A stretch of 64,000 nucleotides of DNA from Gracilimonas sp034520725 (GTDB taxonomy: Bacteria > Bacteroidota > Rhodothermia > Balneolales > Balneolaceae), in assembly GCA_034520725.1 (NCBI GenBank), contig JAXHNH010000003.1, positions 372,001 through 436,000 on the forward strand. Direction: 5' to 3'. This document shows, one piece after another, positions 18,543 through 27,567 of this stretch (positions are counted from its first letter, which is position 1; each line of letters opens with the position of its first letter). The notes below the pieces were generated by a model. That model saw only the letters and a list, made by a program, of their open reading frames with translations, ran no database searches and was not told the origin of the DNA. The translations under genes were made by a program, and so were the position numbers.

Positions 18543-19117
18543 TGGGGAAGTAGTTTAAAATTAATTATGATTTGCGATTAACGAACGGAGATAGACCGAT
18601 TTACGAAACTAACAGGAAGCAGAAGTTTCCTGGAGGGTGTTTGCGCTAGTGTTAAATCGATACGGCAAACTTCTGATCTTAATCTTTGATCCGTTATCGC
18701 TAGGAGTCGGAAAATATATTCGATGGCTATTCTGTTTGCCGACTTGGCGATCTCCCTGATATGGCCGGGTGCCCGTTTCAGGAAGATCAATTCGGAGGCG
18801 ATGCGGTTTAACTGGAGAATGGAACGCTGATGACACGGATATAGCGGATAGTCACAGATCTTTATTGATCAGCGTTATCTGTGTTCTATTCCTTTATACG
18901 TGTAGATTCAACAACCATCCGCGTAATCCCTAAATCCAAATAATCAGCGATTTTTCTGCCATGTTGTTTCGGGATTAAACTGCATAGCTCTCATTTGGGT
19001 CTAAGCATGCCCGACGCCCCCGGTTTCAACTGTCTGAATCATAAATCGAGATTTGTGATAGACCGATTGACCGAACTGTAATTTATATCCTTTGTACCAC
19101 CAACAAATAATACAAGG
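18543..19117. repeat. Gene-free stretch with dispersed repeats
   Basis: 18566-18609 is the GCGATTAACGAACGGAGATAGACCGATTT unit. 18821-18897 is a unit with TGATGACACGGATA...CAGCGTTATCTGTGTTC, related to 38893-38953, 39217-39259 and 63011-63058. 19040-19080 is another GACCGATTGACCGA unit. No gene is seen. Confidence 0.5.
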
Positions 19118-20047
19118 TCATTTCCAGAAATCACTTTCAGCATTAACGGCAATTTCAGCCTCGGAAGGAGGATGCTTGATCTGACTGATGATCATAGCCC
19201 GTGCCTTTTTAGCATCGGGAAAATTGAAGAACATCCAGTCGTGGAACATGCCGTTGAACTCAAGATAATTGAATACTACCGGCTCGGATTCAGCTTTTAA
19301 CCTTAATTTTCGTGAATCTGCCAGCATTATATCATGACTTCCAATAAATAAGGTGGTAGGAGCTATTCTGCGAATATTGCCATAAACGGGACTTACCCTG
19401 TAATCCGTTAGCTCTAGATCAGAAGCATATCGCTTCCCTAAGGATCTCAACACTTCGGTATCCAATAACGGATCGTCAACCTCGATATCTTCTATGAGAG
19501 GATTAGAAAGGCTTAGGTCCAGCCATGGCGATAAGAGAATCAATTGAGAAGGTTGAGGTACTTTATGTTTCACAAAAAACTGGCAAAGTGAGTGTGCGAT
19601 CCCCCCTCCATTTGAATCCCCTACAATGGTTATGTTTTCGGCTCCGTATTTTTCCAGGAGATCTGAATAAAGGTCCATAAAGAAATACATAACTTCCGAA
19701 GTGGAACTCTCAGGTAGTAAGGGATAATCCGGAGCAATGATATCCTGATCCAGCTTTTGACAAAAATCCCGTATCATAGTCCAATGAAATTTCATGAAGC
19801 TTTTAGTAAAGCCACCACCATGTATGAATAGGATAGCTTTATTAGATTTTTCTTTAGAGGACGAAATATTCCAGATCTTCCATATGTCCTTTTTTTCATG
19901 AGTGACCTCAAACTGCTTTTTCAGATACGCAGGTGGCTCACTTTGCGAGGAAGGAGCCTGCCACCAGGCTGAATTTAATTTCTTTTTGTAAGAAGAAAGT
20001 CTTAGGGTAAAATTAATGGTCTTCGAAATTAGATCGGGTTTTCTCAT
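19118..20047 (-). CDS. Alpha/beta hydrolase of the hormone-sensitive-lipase (esterase) type
   Basis: A 309-residue cytoplasmic carboxylesterase-like enzyme. It has the oxyanion-hole motif HGGGF, the nucleophile elbow GDSNGGG, a catalytic Asp in FIGSHDIMLAD and a catalytic His in NGMFHDW. Together these are the HSL (family IV) pattern. There is no clear signal peptide, and the N-terminus is basic with LRLSSYKKKLN. Length fits the family. It is transcribed alone and diverges from the riboswitch-controlled TonB gene. The natural substrate, a short-chain ester, cannot be told from sequence. Confidence 0.85.
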   Translation of the reverse strand: MRKPDLISKTINFTLRLSSYKKKLNSAWWQAPSSQSEPPAYLKKQFEVTHEKKDIWKIWNISSSKEKSNKAILFIHGGGFTKSFMKFHWTMIRDFCQKLDQDIIAPDYPLLPESSTSEVMYFFMDLYSDLLEKYGAENITIVGDSNGGGIAHSLCQFFVKHKVPQPSQLILLSPWLDLSLSNPLIEDIEVDDPLLDTEVLRSLGKRYASDLELTDYRVSPVYGNIRRIAPTTLFIGSHDIMLADSRKLRLKAESEPVVFNYLEFNGMFHDWMFFNFPDAKKARAMIISQIKHPPSEAEIAVNAESDFWK

Positions 20048-20393
20048 CAGCGAGTTATTTGGTTTGTCTCCAAAACGGAAATTCTAATAACAGCATTCAA
20101 AAGAGTTTTGAGTTGTTAGTTTTGAGCCTGCCTGCCGGCAAAGGCAGGTGATGAGTTGGTTTTGACGGAGGATTGGGGACGGGAGACCGGTTGCGGTGAA
20201 ATATTCATTGCGCTGCTTTGCTGCAAAATGCAGGATTGATCTGCGATTAGCGAACGGCGATAGACTGATCTGCGAATGATTGACATTGGAAGCGGCAGCC
20301 ACTTAACAAGCGCAAAACGGCTCAGCGAGCCGCTTATGCTCCGTTCCTTCAATGTTCAATATTGAATGTTCCTTGTTGGATATTCATTCTTCC
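20048..20393. repeat. Gene-free stretch between the esterase and the TPP-controlled gene
   Basis: 20150-20190 contains GACGGAGGATTGGGGACGGGAGACC. 20229-20284 contains the GCGATTAGCGAACGGCGATAGACTGATCTGCGA unit. 20349-20410 contains the CAATATTGAATGTTCCTTGTTGGAT unit in the orientation opposite to 991-1035. The promoter of the downstream gene begins inside this last repeat. Confidence 0.5.
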
Positions 20394-20424
20394 TTGTTCA
20401 ATATTCTTAAGCCTCGTATCTTTG
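20394..20424 (+). promoter_or_regulatory. Bacteroidota-type promoter of the TPP-riboswitch gene
   Basis: TATCTTTG at 20417-20424 matches the TAnnTTTG -7 element. A TTG at 20394-20396 lies 20 bases upstream, the usual position of the -33 element. Transcription would begin a few bases before the riboswitch. Confidence 0.6.
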
Positions 20425-20437
20425 CACCTCACAACCA

Positions 20438-20515
20438 AGGTTGGGGGTGCTTGCATAGCGGGCTGAGATCACACCCTGATAACCTGAACCGGATAATACC
20501 GGCGTAGGGAAACCT
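20438..20515 (+). promoter_or_regulatory. TPP (THI-box) riboswitch
   Basis: The conserved THI-box blocks appear in order: GGGGGTGC, GGCTGAGATCACACCC, CTGAACCGGATAATACCGG and GCGTAGGGAAA. P1 closes with AGGTT (20438-20442) and AACCT (20511-20515). It binds thiamine pyrophosphate and normally represses the downstream gene. It lies 64 bases before the TonB receptor start. Confidence 0.93.
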
Positions 20516-20544
20516 GTTTACCGCACAGTAACGCAAGTTAACCT

Positions 20545-20573
20545 CCTCCATTAATCACACTATTAATTGGAGG
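20545..20573 (+). promoter_or_regulatory. RBS-sequestering hairpin, expression platform of the riboswitch
   Basis: CCTCCATTAAT (20545-20555) pairs with ATTAATTGGAGG (20562-20573), leaving one bulged base and a six-base loop. The GGAGG inside the 3' arm is the Shine-Dalgarno of the ATG at 20580. No T-run follows, so control should be at translation initiation rather than by termination. Confidence 0.7.
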
Positions 20574-20579
20574 AATTCA

Positions 20580-23036
20580 ATGTTTAATTCTATTACAATA
20601 AAGTCGTTTTTTACGGCTTTGGTACTCACAGTACCACTACTCTTTTCTACTAATCAAGCAACCCAGGCGCAGACCGTTATTGGAACTGTTCTTGATGCCC
20701 AATCCAAAGAACCACTGGCCGGCGCGGCCGTTCGTCAGATGGGTACTTCCCGTGGGGTTGTCTCTCAGGATGACGGCTCATTCGAAATACGTCTTTCTGA
20801 AAACGGAGAACGGGCATTACTGATCACCTATCTGGGATATAAAGATCTCAAAGTTGATCTTTCTATTACAAATAAAACAGGTGAACTTTTCATGTTTCCG
20901 GAAACGTACATCGGTGATGATGTTTTTGTGAGCGCCACCAGGGCCGACGAAACCTCACCTATCACCTATACCAATGTGGAGAGTGAAGAGATCAACCGGC
21001 GCAATTTGGGGCAGGATGTCCCCTATCTGTTGCAAAGCACGCCATCAGTTACTACAACCTCAGATGCCGGAGCCGGTATCGGCTACACGGGGATCCGCAT
21101 TCGCGGAGTGGATCCGGCTCGTATCAACGTGACCATCAATGGGATCCCGGTCAATGATGCCGAATCGCACAGCGTATTCTGGGTAAACCTGCCGGATCTG
21201 TCTTCATCCACTGAAAACATTCAGATCCAGCGCGGTGTCGGGACTTCCACCAATGGGGCCGGTGCTTTTGGCGGAACCATCAACCTTCAAACCAGTTCTT
21301 CCAGGGTAGAACCGTTTGGGGAGATCAACACCGGATTCGGTTCCTTCAACACACAAAAATATAATGTGAAATTAGGGTCAGGTTTGATGGAAAATGGCTG
21401 GCAGTTTGAAGGCCGCCTGTCAAAAATTAATTCCGACGGATTCATCGATCGCGCTAGCTCCGACCTGGATTCCTATTTCCTGTCGGCATCCCGTCATGGC
21501 GACCGGAGTCTGCTTAGGGCAGATGTCTTTTCGGGAAAAGAACGTACATATCAGGCGTGGTATGGCATCGAGGAAAGCGTTCTTGAGAGCGACCGCACAT
21601 TTAATGAAGCGGGAACCGAAAAAGCCGGAGAGCCATACGAGAATCAGGTCGATAACTATCAGCAGAACTATTATCAGCTGCATTATTCTTACACCTTGAC
21701 CGATAGCTGGAATGCCAATATCTCTGCTTTTTACACTAAAGGGTTTGGATATTACGAGGAATATAAAGCGGGTGAAGATCTGGAAGATTACGGTATTGAA
21801 CCGCTGCTTCCATCTACTCCGGCTGAATCCGATCTTGTTCGCCGCCGATGGCTTGATAATGACTTCTATGGCACTATCTTTTCAACCCGGTTCACCCCAA
21901 ATGATACCTGGAATGCAACGTTTGGCGGTGGCTACAGTTACTACGAAGGGGCTCATTTCGGTGAAGTGATCTGGGCGCGTTATGCCGGCAACAGTGAAAA
22001 CGAGGACCGGTACTATGACAATGATGGCATCAAGAAGGATTTCAATCTCTATGGAAAACTGCAGTATAAGATCACTGACGATCTGAATACCTACGTGGAT
22101 CTTCAGGTGAGAGGGGTCAATTACGAGTTCCTTGGAAACGGATTTGTGCAGAGTTCAACGGGCGGGAATCAACGCGACAGTTTGGTGGCTATTCAGCAGG
22201 ATGACCAGCTGACCTTCTTCAATCCAAAGTTTGGATTTGTTTACAGCCTGCCTGAACGTCAAAGGATCTATGCTTCTTTTGCAGTGGGTGGTAAAGAGCC
22301 AACGAGGGATGAATACGTGGATTCAACGCCACAAAGTCGCCCCGATCCGGAACGACTCTATAATATTGAGCTTGGGTATCGTGGTGATTTCAGTCGCCAT
22401 TATCTCGGTGCCAACGTCTACGGTATGTTTTATCGTGATCAACTGGTGCCAACCGGAGCGATCAATGATGTGGGTGAGATCGTCCGGGAAAATGTACCTG
22501 AGAGTTATCGAATTGGACTGGAACTTCAGGGTGGGTTGAGCTTATCAGAGCATTTAAGCTTATCTGCCAATACTACCTTCAGTCGTAACAAGATCGTGGA
22601 GTACACTCAATTCACGGATCAGTATGATGCGAACTTCAACTACCTGGGTCAACAGGCGACCACATATGAGGACACCGATATTGCATTTTCACCATCCGTT
22701 ATCACTAATGGGATAATCGGCTATCAGTTCGGCGGATTGAATGCAGAGTTGATCAGTAAGTATGTCTCACGTCAGTATCTGGATAACACCAAAACTGAAA
22801 GCCGTTCCATCGATCCCTATTTTGTGAATGATCTGAGGTTAAGCTATTCCCTGGACAGGCTTTCTTTGCTCGATGGCGTCACAGCTACTTTGCAGGTGAA
22901 TAATCTATTCAACCATGAGTATGAGACCAATGGATATACCTTTGGATGGCTTCAGGCGGGCGAGCCGGTTAATTTCAATTACTACTATCCACAAGCCGGT
23001 ACTAATTTCCTATTCCAGCTATCCTGGAAGTTTTAA
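20580..23036 (+). CDS. TonB-dependent outer-membrane receptor under TPP control (thiamine-related uptake)
   Basis: An 818-residue outer-membrane active transporter. The signal peptide ends near TQAQ (residue 31). Residues about 32-115 are a CarboxypepD_reg-like domain (GTVLDAQSKEPLAGAAVRQMG). A TonB plug follows with TYTNVESEEINRRNLGQDVPYLLQ and IRIRGVDPARINVTINGIPVND. The rest is a 22-strand-type barrel ending in FLFQLSWKF with a terminal Phe. The TPP riboswitch upstream predicts a thiamine or thiamine-precursor substrate, as proposed for TPP-regulated TonB receptors in Bacteroidota. No inner-membrane thiamine transporter is adjacent. The start is fixed by the GGAGG 7 bases upstream. Confidence 0.9.
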   Translation: MFNSITIKSFFTALVLTVPLLFSTNQATQAQTVIGTVLDAQSKEPLAGAAVRQMGTSRGVVSQDDGSFEIRLSENGERALLITYLGYKDLKVDLSITNKTGELFMFPETYIGDDVFVSATRADETSPITYTNVESEEINRRNLGQDVPYLLQSTPSVTTTSDAGAGIGYTGIRIRGVDPARINVTINGIPVNDAESHSVFWVNLPDLSSSTENIQIQRGVGTSTNGAGAFGGTINLQTSSSRVEPFGEINTGFGSFNTQKYNVKLGSGLMENGWQFEGRLSKINSDGFIDRASSDLDSYFLSASRHGDRSLLRADVFSGKERTYQAWYGIEESVLESDRTFNEAGTEKAGEPYENQVDNYQQNYYQLHYSYTLTDSWNANISAFYTKGFGYYEEYKAGEDLEDYGIEPLLPSTPAESDLVRRRWLDNDFYGTIFSTRFTPNDTWNATFGGGYSYYEGAHFGEVIWARYAGNSENEDRYYDNDGIKKDFNLYGKLQYKITDDLNTYVDLQVRGVNYEFLGNGFVQSSTGGNQRDSLVAIQQDDQLTFFNPKFGFVYSLPERQRIYASFAVGGKEPTRDEYVDSTPQSRPDPERLYNIELGYRGDFSRHYLGANVYGMFYRDQLVPTGAINDVGEIVRENVPESYRIGLELQGGLSLSEHLSLSANTTFSRNKIVEYTQFTDQYDANFNYLGQQATTYEDTDIAFSPSVITNGIIGYQFGGLNAELISKYVSRQYLDNTKTESRSIDPYFVNDLRLSYSLDRLSLLDGVTATLQVNNLFNHEYETNGYTFGWLQAGEPVNFNYYYPQAGTNFLFQLSWKF

Positions 23037-23091
23037 ACAGTCAAAAATGAACATCCAATAAGGAACAGCCAACATTCAATTTCCAACTCTC

Positions 23092-23121
23092 AATAGCCCC
23101 GTCCTGCCTGTCGGGGCTATT
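23092..23121. terminator. Bidirectional hairpin terminator
   Basis: Perfect 10-bp arms AATAGCCCCG (23092-23101) and CGGGGCTATT (23112-23121) separate the TonB gene from the convergent nadK. T-rich ends on both strands support termination in both directions. Confidence 0.7.
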
Positions 23122-23308
23122 AAATATCGGATTGTAGTACCTATATTATGTAAATCCTCATCAATTCTAAAAACCCGATTCAAAGTTTGAGGCGGAGCCT
23201 CAGTAGGGCGTGGCGCAGCAGAGCTACGCAACGAGTCTTGTTAGTTAGTCGGTCGTCCGTCCCCGGTCCTCCGTCAAAACTAACTAAGCACTAAGCACTC
23301 AAAACTAC

Positions 23309-24184
23309 TTAATCACTGCTCCGCCGAGAATCCATCCCCCACATCAGTTTGTTGCGAAGGGTTTCAAAATAATCCTGTCCGGGAAGCTGGATGAGGTCGA
23401 AAGTCAGGTCTGATTTCAGGATCTCGATCTCAAATGGAAAATGTTCGATCTCATGAACCTGTCCGTCATAAGAAAAGAGAACCTCACTTTGCTGCTTTTC
23501 GATCTTGATCCGAAGTGGTCGGGTTGAATTCAAAACCAATGGTCGGGTGGTTAGCGTATGTGGATTGATGGGGGTCACTACAAAGACTTCCGTGCCGGGT
23601 GCCACGATCGGCCCGCCGGAGGCCAGGTTATAGGCGGTTGATCCGGTTGGTGAAGCAACCAGCAAACCATCGGCCCAATAGGTATTGATGAGGCTGCCAT
23701 CATATTCCGCCGAAACATTCACCATGGAAATAGAATCCTTGCGGGTAAATAAAAATTCATTCAGGGCGTGGTATTCCTCGCCGCGGGAAGTGGTGCCTTT
23801 CAGAAAGGTTCGCTTATCGAGGATGAAGTCATTATTAAGCAACCTGTCAAGGGCCGGCTCCAGATCTTTTATCTGAGTGTTGGCCATAAAACCAAGTCGA
23901 CCACTGTTAATGCCAAGGATAGGTTTTTGAAGATCTTTGGAGATCCGGGCGGTGTATAGGATCGTACCGTCACCGCCCATTACCAGGATGATATCACTGG
24001 CCCGGATGGAATCGCGATCGTTTTCAGTTTTTTGGATGGCGGCTTTACCATTCAGTCCCGTTTCATCGCAGATCTCCTTATTGATAAATAGGGTGATATC
24101 ATTACTTTCAGCCCATTCTACAGCTTCAAAAAGAACTTCCCTGACTTCATATTTACCGGGATTAGCGACGACCGCAAGTTTCAT
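23309..24184 (-). CDS. nadK: NAD kinase
   Basis: Phosphorylates NAD to NADP in the cytoplasm using ATP. The 291-residue protein has the diagnostic GGDGT at residues 70-74, then LGINSGRLGFMA and the NAD-binding SPTGSTAYNLASGGPIVAP. VVTPINPHTLTTRPLVL follows. The length is normal. Its ATG shares one base with the TAA of the upstream lipoprotein gene (TAATG), so translational coupling is likely. It is the last gene of a ddl / lipoprotein / nadK minus-strand cluster. Confidence 0.95.
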   Translation of the reverse strand: MKLAVVANPGKYEVREVLFEAVEWAESNDITLFINKEICDETGLNGKAAIQKTENDRDSIRASDIILVMGGDGTILYTARISKDLQKPILGINSGRLGFMANTQIKDLEPALDRLLNNDFILDKRTFLKGTTSRGEEYHALNEFLFTRKDSISMVNVSAEYDGSLINTYWADGLLVASPTGSTAYNLASGGPIVAPGTEVFVVTPINPHTLTTRPLVLNSTRPLRIKIEKQQSEVLFSYDGQVHEIEHFPFEIEILKSDLTFDLIQLPGQDYFETLRNKLMWGMDSRRSSD

Positions 24185-25618
24185 TAGTTGGCTCCGTTCA
24201 TGCTGAAAGAGGACAGGTCAAGGTTCCACGGGTAATGGCTCACCGTAATTCCCTGTACGTCAGTGTGAGATAAAATATAGATGGGGGCATTCCAGACCAA
24301 CACTTGTTCAGTCCCCGGATAGGGCTTTGTAGTAAAAGTGATCTGATCATCAAAGGCAAAAGAGGCACTCATTGAAAAGCTGTATCCCGATCCGTTCACT
24401 TGTGGAGCTACGTTATTAAGCATGAACCGATAGAATGGATGTGTAGTATGAGTGATACTAACACTTGTATTATCGATCTGTTGTGTAGTAGACGGTGTCT
24501 ACATTGGTTATTGAAAGAGAACCGAGAGCATTACTTATCAGAATTGAATTTTGATTCAGACTATTCAATATCTCATTCACTTTGTTGGGCTGACCCGATT
24601 CGGGATTATAATACAGTGGATACTCAGTGTTGACAGAGGCCTTGTGCAGTTCGTAATTGTTATAGAAACTGCTAAGTAACTCACCCGCTGAGTCAGCGAC
24701 CGTAAGCAGGGTTGCCGGACCTAATTCCACGAGTAGATCAACTTTTTCCCCTGCAAATTCCTGATAGAGATTGCGCTCATTAATACCGGAGATGATATCA
24801 AGTCGGTTGATATCTGGTAAGTTGGAAGAGTGATCTTCGTTTATAGTCAGAAGATGTGTGTTGTTCTCTTTTTGGATAAATTGGAATCGTCCGGTTCCAG
24901 CCGCTTGCTGAATGGGTCTTGATTCAGGGACACTTTCCCTGGCATAGATGGAGGCCATAGGGTGAGCCAATCGGGTTAAAAAATCAGATGAAGACTTGTT
25001 TAAGACAAAGATTACAGTAGAATCATTTTGAACCCGGATACCATCGATCTCGGAAATGACTCGTTTAGAAGGATCTTTGACATATCTTAGCTCATTCTGA
25101 AGAGCTTTAAATCCTCTGATATCACTGAACTTGTTGCCTGTAAACTCTGGTACATCATTTCTTGCCATACGCTCAAAGACATACTTAACATCGCTGGCGA
25201 TAAATTGCCGCCCGGTTCCGCTTTCAAAAGCAGGGGAATCATGAAATTTCAGAGTTGTTTTCAGATGGAAGGTGAATTGAGTGGAATCTTCATTGACGCT
25301 CCAGCGATTGGCCATCAATGGATACAGATTACCATTATTGCCGACCCCTACTAATCCATCGTAGATCAAATTGTTGATTCTCCATTCGCTGTTGGAAGTC
25401 GCGAAGAGAGGATCCAATGATTCAATAGCCGCAATCTCTCCGAGTTTGACCTGAACGAAATCATCGTCCTCAGGGATTTCAGTTTCAGTTCGTTGGGTAG
25501 TCGTGTCGTTGGCAGCGAAGAGGTCAGAACTGCCGGTTCGAACCGTAACAGTTTCGGGACCTTTCCCACAGGATGAGATCACGAAGACCGGAAGCAGTAA
25601 CAGGATCAGTTTTTTCAT
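24184..25618 (-). pseudogene. Extracellular solute-binding lipoprotein (SBP family 5), frameshifted near the C-terminus
   Basis: A peptide/nickel-type solute-binding protein. The lipoprotein signal MKKLILLLLPVFVISSC places Cys17 at the lipid site. The family signature lies in GEIAAIESLDPLFATSNSEW and the following segment NLIYDGLVGV, then PLMANRWSVNEDSTQFTFHL. The main frame stops at 24470 after VYYTTDR. The frame running from there to 24184 reads QIDNTSVSITHTTHPFYRFML and continues for about 95 coherent residues. Removing one A near 24477-24485 joins them to a protein of about 478 residues. No permease or ATPase genes are adjacent, so this may be an orphan binding protein. It overlaps nadK by one base. 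Confidence 0.75.
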
Positions 25619-25695
25619 AATTAAAATGTGTTGTCCTTGTTTAATTAATTGAAGATATGAACGGGCTAAATCATTCCATATTGATGATCCTAAGT

Positions 25696-26886
25696 TTATT
25701 TTGTGCCTTTGAGGCCCTTCAATCCCTTTAATGCTTTTTCACTCAATAAGTTAGTGTCGTAACTGCGAACTCGCCCGTTTTTCTCACGGTGCTGCTTCAG
25801 GGCGATCTGAATCAGCTCTTCCATCAATTGTGTAAAATTCAGATCCGTTTTTTCCCAAAGATAAAAAGAGAATGAACCGGGTATGGTGTTGATCTCATTA
25901 AAATACACTTCTTCTGTGTTGGCATTAACCAAAAAATCGAGTCTGGCCAATCCGGAGGCTCCCAATGCTGAAAATGTTTTAACAGACAGATCCTTAATTT
26001 TTTTGGTGAGTTTATCAGATATCTGGGCCGGGATCTCACGGTCGGCTGAAGCCATACCTTTTTCAGCTCCCTCGCCACTTTGGTATTTATCCTCAAAACT
26101 GAGGGTTTCCGCTTTACCCAGCGGTCGCTCGCACACACTTGGCTTGCAATCGTCCGGAGTACCAATAACAGAACAATTGATCTCCATAAGTGGATTAACG
26201 GCTTCTTCGATCAACATATGGGCATCATATCTGAATGCGGTTTCCACGGCTTCCGTCAGCTCATTCCGGTCGTTGGCAATGGCAACCCCGATACTGCTTC
26301 CCAAAGAAACAGGTTTAACGATCAGTGGATAATCGAAGTCCTCAGCAACAGTAATGATATCCTCCTGTTCTTTCACCCAGTCACTTTCATAAAAATTAAC
26401 GGCTTTGGTTACCGGGATACCATTAGCAGCTGCAACCAGTTTAGCCTTCACTTTATCCATACCAAGCGAAGAACCTAAAACACTGCTTCCGGTGTATGGA
26501 ACATTCATCATTTCACAAACGCCCTGAAAGGCTCCGTTTTCGCCCTCACTTCCGTGGAAGGCACACAATACAGCATAAATCGGAAAGCTCTTGGGTTTTG
26601 AAAATAATCCCGATACGTTTTGTTCTTTGAGGAAGGTTTTACCGTTCTCATCTTTAACAAAGGCGCAATCCTGAGCCTGCCCTTCAAGAGTCGGCAGGTC
26701 TTTGTAATTGCTCAGGTCCAGCAGGTGTTCGCCGGTCAGCCATCGACCCGATTTGGTGACGTATAGCGGTATGATCTGATACGAACTGTTTTCAAGGGCT
26801 GAGATCGCCTGAATGGCGGTCAGTACAGAAACTTCATGTTCGGGAGAAACGCCTCCAAAGGCTACAATGAGATTTTTTTGGGACAT
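25696..26886 (-). CDS. ddl: D-alanine--D-alanine ligase
   Basis: Joins two D-alanines with ATP to give the peptidoglycan precursor dipeptide. It is a 396-residue ATP-grasp enzyme. The N-terminal GGVSPEHEVSVLTA, the ATP-binding YPLIVKPVSLGSSIGV, the GASGLARLDFLVN strand and the metal-binding YFNEINTIPGS are all present. The extra length over many Ddl proteins lies between about residues 60 and 110 and in a Lys-rich tail. It starts the cluster that continues with the solute-binding lipoprotein 77 bases downstream and nadK. Confidence 0.95.
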   Translation of the reverse strand: MSQKNLIVAFGGVSPEHEVSVLTAIQAISALENSSYQIIPLYVTKSGRWLTGEHLLDLSNYKDLPTLEGQAQDCAFVKDENGKTFLKEQNVSGLFSKPKSFPIYAVLCAFHGSEGENGAFQGVCEMMNVPYTGSSVLGSSLGMDKVKAKLVAAANGIPVTKAVNFYESDWVKEQEDIITVAEDFDYPLIVKPVSLGSSIGVAIANDRNELTEAVETAFRYDAHMLIEEAVNPLMEINCSVIGTPDDCKPSVCERPLGKAETLSFEDKYQSGEGAEKGMASADREIPAQISDKLTKKIKDLSVKTFSALGASGLARLDFLVNANTEEVYFNEINTIPGSFSFYLWEKTDLNFTQLMEELIQIALKQHREKNGRVRSYDTNLLSEKALKGLKGLKGTK

Positions 26887-26953
26887 AGTTTATAAATAGG
26901 ATTTTAATCGAAAATAGGATTGTTTAGGGATAATTGTTAACGAAAGAATTTCA

Positions 26954-26993
26954 TTTTTGAATGATCGATTTATGATTTTAGATCAGTGATTTA
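26954..26993 (+). repeat. Left inverted-repeat arm of a four-helix-bundle element
   Basis: TTTTTGAATGATCGA at 26954-26968 and TTTTAGATCAGTGATTT at about 26976-26992 are the reverse complement of the block at 27440-27477. The left arm carries a 7-base insert between its two segments. The arms enclose only the gene at 27050-27430. Confidence 0.75.
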
Positions 26994-27049
26994 AATTTAT
27001 TATGTAAGGAATTGTATTCTGAGAGCTCATACTATATAAACATGCATTA

Positions 27050-27430
27050 ATGAGAGAGAAAATGAAGAAAACAGAATTAGAAGAAAGATTGATAAATTTT
27101 ACGGTTCAAATCATTGAATTAACGGACCAGTTGTCAAAATCTAAAGCAGGGAATCACTTGTTGGGCCAATTGTTGCGTTCTGGAACATCTCCTGCCTTAA
27201 ATTATGCTGAAGCACAGGGTGCAGAATCAATTAAGGATTTTATTCATAAGCTTCAGGTTGTATTAAAGGAATTAAGAGAAACACATGTGAACCTGAAAAT
27301 TATTGACAGGTCAAAATTGTACCGATCGAATTCAGAGCTTGAAAAGGTGCTCAAAGAGAATGATGAACTAATTGCAATCATGGTAAAAAGTGTGCAAACA
27401 ACTAAGCTTCGGTTAAAATCTAAGAACTAA
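27050..27430 (+). CDS. Four helix bundle protein (23S rRNA intervening-sequence protein family)
   Basis: A 126-residue, almost entirely helical protein of the 23S_rRNA_IVP family. Members are encoded in intervening sequences of 23S rRNA genes and also as stand-alone genes, and form four-helix bundles that pentamerise. Family traits seen are FTVQIIELTDQLSKSKAGNHLLGQLLRSGTS in pieces, the conserved ALNYAEAQGAES and a basic C-terminus (TTKLRLKSKN). The start may be the ATG at 27050 or at 27062. The gene is AT-rich and enclosed by inverted repeats that would put the ORF in the loop of a long stem, the layout of rRNA intervening sequences. Its function is unknown. Confidence 0.8.
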   Translation: MREKMKKTELEERLINFTVQIIELTDQLSKSKAGNHLLGQLLRSGTSPALNYAEAQGAESIKDFIHKLQVVLKELRETHVNLKIIDRSKLYRSNSELEKVLKENDELIAIMVKSVQTTKLRLKSKN

Positions 27431-27439
27431 CCACTTCAG

Positions 27440-27477
27440 AAATCACTGATCTAAAATCGATCATTCAAAAATCATTT
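27440..27477 (+). repeat. Right inverted-repeat arm of a four-helix-bundle element
   Basis: Reverse complement of 26954-26993 over about 32 positions, beginning nine bases after the stop codon of the enclosed gene. Confidence 0.75.
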
Positions 27478-27567
27478 TAGAATTCTATCCTTAAAACTTA
27501 TGCTTGTTCCGCAGCACTATATTTTCAATATTTGCCGTCCTCTTCGAACCTAAAAAGTTATGGTACT

